DNA of 25,799 bases from a bacterium (GTDB lineage Bacteria; Patescibacteriota; Minisyncoccia; UBA6257; GWB1-50-10), in contig DAICZV010000004.1 of the NCBI GenBank assembly GCA_027310975.1, positions 1 through 25,799 on the forward strand, written 5' to 3'. How positions within the stretch are numbered: the first letter of the stretch is position 1; each line of letters starts with the position of its first letter. Under the pieces are notes generated by a model. That model did no database searches, was not told where the DNA came from, and saw only the letters and a program-made list of their open reading frames with translations. Position numbers and translations under genes: made by a program. Of this stretch, positions 20,894 to 25,799 are shown piece after piece.

Positions 20894-21283
20894 TCAGTTT
20901 ACCACCGGTAAGGCGCAGCCGCTCGCCTGTGCGAGCGTCTGAAGCGTCTGGGTGCCGACGAGACGCGTTCCGTCCGGCTCTATCCAGGTCGGCACGGCGT
21001 CCACTTTATCGGCCGTGCATTTATTCGGGTCGGTGGAACATTCAACATACTTCACATACTGGAATGAATCGCCGAAGAGCGCCTTTTCGGCCTGGCAATG
21101 CGGGCAGGAATAAAGCCCGTACATGACAAAGCCCTTTTGCGACAAGCATTGCGCGAAGGAGTCCAAAGCATTCACCGCAACGGCCGCCGGCTTCGGGGCG
21201 GACACATACCAAAGAGCGGCTACGATGAGAACGATCGCTATGGCGATAGTGATGAGGAGTATTTTATTTTGATGAGATTTCAT
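20894..21283 (-). CDS. Membrane-anchored thioredoxin-like protein (CPHC)
   Basis: The 129-residue product has one N-terminal membrane helix (about residues 8-27) and a thioredoxin-like domain outside. The active site is CPHC (Cys60-Cys63) in MYGLYSCPHCQAEKALFG, and VDAVPTW contains the cis-Pro that faces it. The domain strongly resembles the thioredoxin domain fused to VKOR in many bacteria (YVECSTDPNKC, GTQTLQTLAQASGC). It is therefore the probable partner of the VKOR-like protein at 11353-11787 or of the CcdA-like protein in this operon. Extra Cys at 46 and near the C-terminus may form a second disulfide. Oxidase versus reductase direction cannot be read from sequence. Confidence 0.88.
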   Translation of the reverse strand: MKSHQNKILLITIAIAIVLIVAALWYVSAPKPAAVAVNALDSFAQCLSQKGFVMYGLYSCPHCQAEKALFGDSFQYVKYVECSTDPNKCTADKVDAVPTWIEPDGTRLVGTQTLQTLAQASGCALPVVN

Positions 21284-21285
21284 AT

Positions 21286-21792
21286 TTATTGTCCTTCGTC
21301 GCAGCAGTCCACGAGTTTCTCCACGATGTCTTCAAAGCTCCAGGGCTTATCGCCGACCTTATCGTCCTTTTTCTTCAGGTTTTTAACGTCCAGAATTTTG
21401 AGCCGCAATCCCCAGAAGATGGTGTAGAGCTCGTAGGCGTAGGCGAACATCTCTTTCGCGTCCTCCCGCGCGCCCGCTCCCTCAAATTTCGTCCCCACCT
21501 CCATCAGGCGGTACATCGTGCCGAGCAAATGCTTGGAGATACACCAGCTCTCGCCCTCGTTCTCGGGCATCAGGCGCTTCAAAAGCTCTTTGCGCATCTC
21601 GCGGACGCTGTGGAGCCAGTCCAGGTATTCGTCCTTGTGCGTCTTTTCCGACGTAAAGAAGAAGTGCTCTTCCAGGCTCACGAGATTCGCGACCGCGAGC
21701 GAAAGGTCCTCGCCCTGGGAAAGGTCGGCTTCGCCGCTCTCCTTCATTTGCTTCACCTTCTTTTTTAATTCCTCAAAGTCCAATTTTTCCAT
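21286..21792 (-). CDS. Conserved helical protein of unknown function
   Basis: The 168-residue product is predicted all-helical and cytoplasmic, with no signal or membrane segment. NLVSLEEHFFFTSEKTHKDEYLDWLHSVREMRKELLKRLMP and WCISKHLLGTMYRLMEVGTK look like well-conserved cores of a family I have seen only as hypothetical in Parcubacteria-type genomes. The pattern of buried His, Glu and Cys (EEHFFF, WCISKH) could mark a metal site, but this is speculation. It sits between ccdA-like and thioredoxin-like genes, 2 nt before the latter, so it may serve the thiol-redox module. The frame begins at ATG 21792 with AAAGG 14 nt upstream. Confidence 0.7.
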   Translation of the reverse strand: MEKLDFEELKKKVKQMKESGEADLSQGEDLSLAVANLVSLEEHFFFTSEKTHKDEYLDWLHSVREMRKELLKRLMPENEGESWCISKHLLGTMYRLMEVGTKFEGAGAREDAKEMFAYAYELYTIFWGLRLKILDVKNLKKKDDKVGDKPWSFEDIVEKLVDCCDEGQ

Positions 21793-21833
21793 ATATGTTT
21801 TTAACCTTTAAGTGTCATTACTTTCGGCCTTTC

Positions 21834-22499
21834 TTACACAAAAAATATTATCGCTCCCAGCAGAACCATGGCGACCCCCGTCCACAATTTGAAGCGGCGG
21901 ATATTTCCGCTGCGCCAGGATTGTACTTTCATAAGGAGTGCCGGGCTGCTCGCAATGGCGAGCACCACGACGAGCGGCAGAACGAAGACCAGGTTATAGA
22001 GCAAAAGAAAGCCGAGGCCCTCCCAGTGAGTCGCGCTGTCGTGCAATAGACCGAGGATCATCAGGTACGGTCCGCCTGCGCACGGGAATTCAAAAAGTCC
22101 GACGGCCGCGCCCAAAACGAGACCCATCGGCACGGAGGCCTTTTCCATCAAGACGGCGATGCGGCCGTGCGTACCGGCCGGGATTCTCAATTTTATCGGG
22201 AAGGCCGGGAAAAGCGCGCCCAAAACTTCTATCGCCCCGACGAGGATCAGGATGGTCGCCCCGATCTTGGCCGCAAAGTTCGGCATGCCGAAAGCGCCGA
22301 GCGCCCCGAGGATGCCGAGGCCGATCGCAACATACGCGATGAAGATGCCGGCAATATAAGCCAGGCCGATCGCGGCCACTTTGCCGCGCTCTTTGCCCAA
22401 GCTGAAAAGAAAACCGATTGTGAGAAGCAAAACCGAAAAAGCGCAGGGCTGGAAACTGTCCACTAAAGCCGCGACCAATACCAATGGCAAAATATTCAT
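21834..22499 (-). CDS. CcdA/DsbD-type thiol-electron transporter
   Basis: The 221-residue product has about six membrane helices and the CcdA pattern: DSFQPCAFSVLLLTIGFL (Cys19) in the first helix and FEFPCAGGPYLMILGLL (Cys140) in the fourth. These two Cys pass reducing equivalents from cytoplasmic thioredoxin across the membrane to an external thioredoxin-like acceptor, here plausibly the CPHC protein two genes downstream. No cytochrome c gene is near, so a general thiol-disulfide role is more likely than cytochrome maturation. ATG 22499 has the strong Shine-Dalgarno GGGAGGGG and an extended -10 promoter upstream; it is the first gene of the operon to about 16957. Confidence 0.88.
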   Translation of the reverse strand: MNILPLVLVAALVDSFQPCAFSVLLLTIGFLFSLGKERGKVAAIGLAYIAGIFIAYVAIGLGILGALGAFGMPNFAAKIGATILILVGAIEVLGALFPAFPIKLRIPAGTHGRIAVLMEKASVPMGLVLGAAVGLFEFPCAGGPYLMILGLLHDSATHWEGLGFLLLYNLVFVLPLVVVLAIASSPALLMKVQSWRSGNIRRFKLWTGVAMVLLGAIIFFV

Positions 22500-22521
22500 A
22501 TCCCCTCCCTTATTGGTCTAA

Positions 22522-22530
22522 ACTATAGCA
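22522..22530 (-). promoter_or_regulatory. Extended -10 promoter of the ccdA-garK-ppsA operon
   Basis: TGCTATAGT (TGn plus TATAGT) lies 22 nt before ATG 22499, giving a leader of about 16 nt with GGGAGGGG. No -35 match; the upstream DNA is the U-tract of the candidate small RNA. Confidence 0.55.
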
Positions 22531-22544
22531 GAAAATCGGGGTAT

Positions 22545-22697
22545 AAAAAATCCCGCCTGAAGATAGTCCTGGATGAAACCAAGTGGGTCGCCGCAGGTCA
22601 ATTGTTGTGAAGAAAAAGTGAAACTTAATCCTCAATGAAACCAACCTATATTGGCGTCCCTTAAATCTTCATTAATCCAGAATCTTTATAGCGGGAC
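22545..22697 (-). ncRNA. Candidate small RNA, about 153 nt, class unknown
   Basis: On the minus strand a TATAAT box (22704-22709) is followed 6 nt later by GTCCCGC (22691-22697). About 135 nt downstream GCGGGAT (22550-22556) closes a 7-bp terminal stem and runs into six T. So promoter, start, closing helix and U-tract all line up. Inside, TTGGTTTCAT..AGGA occurs twice, 62 nt apart. TCTGGAT and TGAAGAT in the 5' part are each complementary to AUCCAGG and AUCUUCA in the 3' part, in an order that cannot all pair at once without a pseudoknot. It contains no long ORF. It lacks the signature motifs I know for SRP RNA, tmRNA and RNase P; a 6S-like RNA is possible. Confidence 0.45.
22566..22645 (-). 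repeat. Degenerate direct repeat within the candidate RNA
   Basis: TCCTnnATGAAACCAA (plus strand) occurs at 22567-22582 and 22629-22644, preceded in both copies by a TGAA-rich stretch. Only two copies, so not a CRISPR array. Confidence 0.55.
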
Positions 22698-22703
22698 ATT
22701 TAT

Positions 22704-22709
22704 ATTATA
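22704..22709 (-). promoter_or_regulatory. -10 box of the candidate small RNA
   Basis: TATAAT with a weak TTTATG 16 nt upstream. The expected start falls on the G that opens the closing stem at 22697. Confidence 0.4.
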
Positions 22710-22837
22710 AACCCAGAACGGAAATCATAAACCGCAAAGGTGGATAACTAGTTGACAACGCGTTCTAAAAATCACGCCGACATCACAATTAGATGCTGCA
22801 ATCAAGGGCAAGGTTAAATAAACAGCTTCACGCCTGT

Positions 22838-22914
22838 AGCGTCGCATGTCCCGCGAGGAGGGTAAGACTTGGGCTAGCGCCCCGGAGCGCCCGACGAGCG
22901 GGATATGCGGCGCT
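22838..22914. repeat. 17-bp hairpin abutting the ndk stop
   Basis: Arms 22838-22854 and 22898-22914 pair over 17 bp with two G-U wobbles in plus-strand RNA (these become A-C mismatches in minus-strand RNA). The 43-nt interior is GC-rich and can form a smaller GGGC/GCCC hairpin. It begins at the ndk stop codon. No U-tract follows directly, although ACAG...CTGTTTATTT follows on the minus strand. Between 22710 and 22837 I see nothing definite apart from short 8-bp palindromes. Confidence 0.5.
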
Positions 22915-23513
22915 TATTCCAATATCCCCTCCAAATTTACGTCGTAGAGCATGCGCTCGTTCACGTGTTTATAGTTCACTATTTCCTCGGGTTTAAACCA
23001 AATTGCTATTTCCCTGTCCGATTCGGCCGGATTATCGGTGCAATGCACCAAATTGCGGACGGACCGCTCGTCGCCGTTTGAAATATCATACGAATCTATC
23101 GTCAGGTCGCCGCGGATGGTCCCCACGTCCGACGTAAGAGGTTCCGTCGTACCAACGAGCTTTTTTATGATGCCGACGGACTGGTTGCCCTCCCATATCA
23201 TGGGGACGATGGGTCCCGCCGTCATGAAGGTAACGTTGCCGTTTACGATATCCATGCCGTATTCGCGCGCCGGCTTTTCCACCGGCTTGCCGGCTTCGGT
23301 CCTTTGCTTAACGCGCAGTTCGCCTTTTTTTTGGAGCCACTCTTCGTCTTTTTTGTAATGCTCATAGGCCTGCTCTTTCGTGGCGACAATCAACTTCATC
23401 GCTACCAATTTCAAACCGGTCCTTTCAATGCGATGGATTATCTCTCCCATTAAATTCCTCTGAACGCCGTCGGGTTTGATTATCAAAAGCGTTCTTTCTT
23501 TTTGATTGGCCAT
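22914..23513 (-). CDS. ndk: Nucleoside diphosphate kinase with insertion
   Basis: The 199-residue product transfers phosphate between nucleoside tri- and diphosphates. ERTLLIIKPDGVQRNLMGEI is the family N-terminus, GTIRGDLTI the conserved core and NLVHCTDNPAESDREIAIWF holds the catalytic His157. The usual length is about 140-150. Here roughly 35 residues are inserted after AYEHYKK (EEWLQKKGELRVKQRTEAGK and on to REYGMDIV) before GNVTFMTAGPIV, and SYDISNGDERSV lengthens the loop before the active site, where HGSDS becomes HCTDN. The gene starts 1 nt after the aspS stop, without a Shine-Dalgarno. Confidence 0.93.
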   Translation of the reverse strand: MANQKERTLLIIKPDGVQRNLMGEIIHRIERTGLKLVAMKLIVATKEQAYEHYKKDEEWLQKKGELRVKQRTEAGKPVEKPAREYGMDIVNGNVTFMTAGPIVPMIWEGNQSVGIIKKLVGTTEPLTSDVGTIRGDLTIDSYDISNGDERSVRNLVHCTDNPAESDREIAIWFKPEEIVNYKHVNERMLYDVNLEGILE

Positions 23514-23514
23514 A

Positions 23515-24897
23515 TTATTTTTCCGTTTTGATATGCAGCTCCTTGAGCTGCTTCGGCGAAACTTCCGCCGGAGCGCCGGTCATGAGGTCCCGGCCGTCGC
23601 CCGTCTTCGGGAGCGCGATCACCTCGCGGATGTTCGGTTCGTTCTCGAGTATCATCACGAAGCGGTCCAAACCCCAGGCGATGCCGCCGTGGGGCGGCGC
23701 GCCGTACTCAAAGGCCGTGAGCATATGGCCGAAGTTCTCCTTCGGATTCTCGTAGCCGATGATGCGGAGCACGGCCTCCAAGGCCTCGGGCCGGTGGTTC
23801 CGGATACTTCCGCCGCCGATTTCCCAGCCGTTCAAGGCTACGTCGTATTGCGTCGTGAGAATTTCAGGGATATTCTTCTTGGCCAAAAGGTCTTTCATAA
23901 ACTCCGGCTTGGGCGCCGAGAACGGGTTGTGGGTGAAGGTGTAGCCACCCTCATCGGTCTTTTCAAAAAACGGGAAGTCCACGACCCAGCAGAAAGCGAG
24001 AAGGTTCGGGTCTTCCTTGTCTTTCCGCATATCCGGCCGGTCCGTGCCGTACTTTTCCATGGCCTCCTTGTAGCTCACGCGCGGGAAAGGAATTTCCTGG
24101 ATCTTCTTTTCCGGATAGAGCGTCTGCACGATATTTATCAAAAGCTCCTCGTTCAGCTTCATCACGTCCTCGCGTTCCACGAAGCTCATTTCCAGATCCA
24201 ATTGGGTAAACTCCGGCTGGCGGTCGCCGCGGGTATCCTCGTCGCGGTAGCACCGGGCGATCTGGAAATAGCGCTCCAGCCCCGCCACCATGAAGAGCTG
24301 CTTATACTGCTGGGGCGCCTGGGGCAAGGCATAGAATTTGCCGGGATAAAGCCGGGCCGGGACGAGATAGTCGCGCGCGCCTTCGGGCGTGGAACGGCCG
24401 AGGACGGGCGTCTCTATTTCGGTAAAATCCTTATCGGTTAAAAAGTCGCGGATGAATTTAACTATCTTCGCGCGGTTCCGCAGGTTCTTTTGGAGGCGCG
24501 GCCGGCGCAGGTCCAAATAGCGGTACTGCATGCGGATGTCCTCCCCAATCTCGCGGCCGTCGCTCGTAACGTCAAAGGGCGGGGTTTTGGCCTCGGCCAA
24601 AATTTCCAGGGCCGTTGCTTGTATTTCGTGGGAGCCGCCGGGGACCTTCGGGTTCTCCATCCCGGCCGGGCGCTTGCTCACGTTGCCCGTCACCCTGACC
24701 ACCCATTCCGAACGCAATTTTTCGGCCTGGCCATGCAGCTCTTTATCCTTGGGCGTAAAGACGACCTGCGTGATGCCGCTCCGGTCCCGCACATCTATGA
24801 ATATGAGCTTCCCGTGGTCGCGGCGAACGTCCACCCAGCCGATTATTTCGGCTTCCTTCCCCTCTTTTTCCGGCAGTTCCTTTACGAGCGTTCGCAT
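23515..24897 (-). CDS. aspS: Aspartyl-tRNA synthetase, bacterial type lacking the GAD domain
   Basis: The 460-residue product charges tRNA-Asp. The N-terminal OB fold (GWVDVRRDHGKLIFIDVRDRSG) reads the anticodon. The class II core has TPEGARDYLVP, FYALPQAPQQYKQLFMVAG, YFQIARCYRDEDTRGDRQPEFTQLD and, at the end, HGGIAWGLDRFVMI. In bacterial AspRS about 130 residues (the GAD insertion) separate YGTDRPD from the motif WVVDFP. Here only some 15 residues separate them (residues 283-305), so the insertion is absent though every core motif is bacterial. It is the first gene of the aspS-ndk pair; ATG 24897 has no clear Shine-Dalgarno. Confidence 0.95.
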   Translation of the reverse strand: MRTLVKELPEKEGKEAEIIGWVDVRRDHGKLIFIDVRDRSGITQVVFTPKDKELHGQAEKLRSEWVVRVTGNVSKRPAGMENPKVPGGSHEIQATALEILAEAKTPPFDVTSDGREIGEDIRMQYRYLDLRRPRLQKNLRNRAKIVKFIRDFLTDKDFTEIETPVLGRSTPEGARDYLVPARLYPGKFYALPQAPQQYKQLFMVAGLERYFQIARCYRDEDTRGDRQPEFTQLDLEMSFVEREDVMKLNEELLINIVQTLYPEKKIQEIPFPRVSYKEAMEKYGTDRPDMRKDKEDPNLLAFCWVVDFPFFEKTDEGGYTFTHNPFSAPKPEFMKDLLAKKNIPEILTTQYDVALNGWEIGGGSIRNHRPEALEAVLRIIGYENPKENFGHMLTAFEYGAPPHGGIAWGLDRFVMILENEPNIREVIALPKTGDGRDLMTGAPAEVSPKQLKELHIKTEK

Positions 24898-24917
24898 ATT
24901 AGCGTTTTTATAATATC

Positions 24918-24941
24918 AAAAAAAATTGGCTTATGGAAGCC
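24918..24941 (-). terminator. Terminator-like hairpin just upstream of aspS
   Basis: GGCTT, loop CCAT, AAGCC then AATTTTTTTT on the minus strand, ending about 20 nt before the aspS start. With the larger hairpin at 24949-24982 it could attenuate an aspS leader, or be a second terminator for the upstream gene. Confidence 0.55.
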
Positions 24942-24948
24942 GACGTCC

Positions 24949-24982
24949 GGAAGTTTCTCTTCCCGAGGGAAGTGGAACTTCC
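24949..24982. repeat. Near-perfect 16-bp hairpin upstream of aspS
   Basis: GGAAGTT (24949-24955) pairs with AACTTCC (24976-24982), and TTCCC with GGGAA inside, with one mismatch and one wobble between. On the minus strand CGACG and CGTCG on either side can close it further. The gap 24898-25058 holds this, the hairpin at 24918-24941 and the terminator at 25004-25036. Confidence 0.5.
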
Positions 24983-25003
24983 CCATATTCTCGTCGTTAA
25001 GTT

Positions 25004-25036
25004 AAATAAAAGACCCTCTCCGAAAAACGGAAAGGG
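25004..25036 (-). terminator. Terminator of the 25059-25673 gene
   Basis: CCCTTTCCG and CGGAGAGGG pair over 9 bp (one U-G in minus-strand RNA) with a T5 loop, followed by TCTTTTATTT. Confidence 0.7.
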
Positions 25037-25058
25037 CCGAGATAAAGAACTGGAGTGG

Positions 25059-25673
25059 TCAGCTGCGAGAAAAGACGCGAGTGCCAACATACTGATTATA
25101 ATAGCCATCAGCATACGCGTGGAAACGCCAAACGCCACTACTAGGACGCCGTCGTATCATTACCACAATTCTTGTACCATCAGTGAATTCGAGGTAGAAC
25201 ACATTGCGGCAACCATTAGTCAGAAGATGTCCCGCTTCGCCATTGGCCTGTTTTATTATGAAGCGGTATAAAATTGAGAGCACATCCGAAATAGAAGTGA
25301 ACGGCTTGACGTTGAGATATCTCTCGATATCTAAATTAGTCATAGTTCTTGATATATCGTAGTGCTGGATTGTCTCTTGCTTCGTTATGTACTGGAATTC
25401 TTTGGCGAGGATCCATGTACTAAAAGGATTGCTGAACCAAAACTTGACCGGACCATCTTTACTAAAGAATTTTTTGAGGTCAGCGATACCTCGAAACAAA
25501 GCATCGCAGTCGTCCACGAACCTATCCAAGGTATCTTCGCCTTCTGGTTGAGCCAGTTTGTCGACCACTTCAATACTGTTTATGCCACGCTCATTAAACT
25601 TTTGAGCCAATTTCATGAACACGGTCTCCATCTGTCCTGCATGTTGCAAGAGGATATCAGAATTCCTTCCCAT
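25059..25673 (-). CDS. Uncharacterised AT-rich gene product
   Basis: The 204-residue product is soluble, without signal or membrane segment, and of no family I recognise. The N-terminal half is helical (VFMKLAQKFNERGINSIEVVDKLA, TLDRFVDDCDALFRGIADLKKFF); the C-terminal part has beta-rich runs (RNVFYLEFTDGTRIVVMIRRR, VWRFHAYADGYYNQYVGTRVF). ATG 25673 is preceded by AAGGA at 7 nt; the frame can be read from a TTG at 25715 but without a Shine-Dalgarno. Base composition is clearly more AT-rich than the neighbouring aspS, and the gene has its own consensus promoter and terminator, which together suggest acquired or accessory DNA. Confidence 0.65.
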   Translation of the reverse strand: MGRNSDILLQHAGQMETVFMKLAQKFNERGINSIEVVDKLAQPEGEDTLDRFVDDCDALFRGIADLKKFFSKDGPVKFWFSNPFSTWILAKEFQYITKQETIQHYDISRTMTNLDIERYLNVKPFTSISDVLSILYRFIIKQANGEAGHLLTNGCRNVFYLEFTDGTRIVVMIRRRPSSGVWRFHAYADGYYNQYVGTRVFSRS

Positions 25674-25756
25674 GACTTTTTCCTTCCCTATTGCGGTCGT
25701 CCCATACCCGGCCAACCTAGGCCAGATTCAAACAGACCTGTTAATTTACTGCCAAC

Positions 25757-25785
25757 ATTATACTTCTTCCTCTAAAATCTGTCAA
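25757..25785 (-). promoter_or_regulatory. Fully consensus sigma70-type promoter
   Basis: TTGACA (25780-25785), a 17-nt spacer and TATAAT (25757-25762). The predicted leader to ATG 25673 is about 75 nt; no clear structure was seen in it. Confidence 0.8.
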
Positions 25786-25799
25786 CCTTAATACTGCAT

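Noticed and set aside
22567..22644. Two ATGAAACCAA-containing repeats spaced like a CRISPR unit
   Set aside because: Only two imperfect copies with a 16-nt core, no third unit, no cas genes; they lie inside the candidate small RNA.
22744..22752. DnaA-box-like TTATCCACC on the minus strand in an AT-rich gap
   Set aside because: A single 8/9 match without a cluster of boxes, dnaA or dnaN nearby; no support for an origin.
22545..22914. tRNA, tmRNA or RNase P RNA gene in the largest gap
   Set aside because: No T-arm GGTTCGA motif, CCA end or RNase P core sequence was found by eye on either strand.
22793..22996. Plus-strand reading frame of 67 codons across the hairpin
   Set aside because: Overlaps the ndk end, has low-complexity Arg/Ala content from the inverted repeat and no ribosome site.
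24898..25058. T-box leader for aspS
   Set aside because: No T-box AGGGTGG-like sequence or specifier stem I could identify; only generic hairpins.

Overview
The window looks like a chromosomal segment of a Patescibacteria/CPR bacterium, most likely of the Parcubacteria type. The reasons are the tight infA-rpmJ-rpsM-rpsK-rpsD-rpoA-rplQ-rplM-rpsI operon, the trimmed versions of universal proteins (RpoA without its C-terminal domain, AlaRS ending after the editing domain, AspRS without the GAD insertion, short L13, half-lost zinc knuckle in S4), and several small secreted or membrane proteins of CPR style. All 34 genes called lie on the minus strand. I saw no tRNA, rRNA, CRISPR array, transposase or phage gene by eye.

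Reading along the minus strand from the right: an AT-rich uncharacterised gene (25059-25673) has a fully consensus promoter and its own terminator. Then come aspS and ndk, followed by a gene-free stretch (22500-22913). That stretch holds a long hairpin against the ndk stop and a candidate small RNA of about 150 nt with its own -10 box, closing stem and U-tract. Next is a probable operon, ccdA-like, conserved helical protein, CPHC thioredoxin-like, glycerate 2-kinase, PEP synthase and a small anchored protein, with another small membrane gene behind its own promoter and terminator. A stand-alone ATP-cone gene with a strongly structured leader and a D-2-hydroxyacid (lactate-type) dehydrogenase follow. 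A second long co-directional run then reads enolase, small anchored protein, Cys-rich secreted repeat protein, DoxX-like, VKOR-like, alaS, FtsA-like protein, baseplate-J-like membrane protein. The ribosomal/RNA polymerase operon starts from a near-consensus promoter at about 6.65 kb and ends at a strong terminator at 2.9 kb. The last 2.9 kb is a patch of small genes, mostly of unknown function, with several terminators, promoters and strong Shine-Dalgarno sites, unlike the housekeeping genes.

Two themes link the genes. First, lower carbon metabolism: glycerate 2-kinase makes 2-phosphoglycerate, enolase makes PEP, PEP synthase/pyruvate water dikinase connects PEP and pyruvate, and the dehydrogenase probably connects pyruvate and lactate. 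Second, thiol chemistry outside the membrane: CcdA-like, thioredoxin-like, VKOR-like and DoxX-like proteins sit in the two flanking operons together with a secreted protein that has three CX5CX3CX8C repeats and is a plausible folding client.

The most promising unexplained items are the candidate small RNA at 22545-22697, the 16-bp perfect stem in the ATP-cone leader, three genes with a TATAAT box exactly 6 nt before ATG (probably leaderless), repeat-like sequence inserted in frame within the PEP synthase gene, and the FtsA-like/baseplate-J-like pair.
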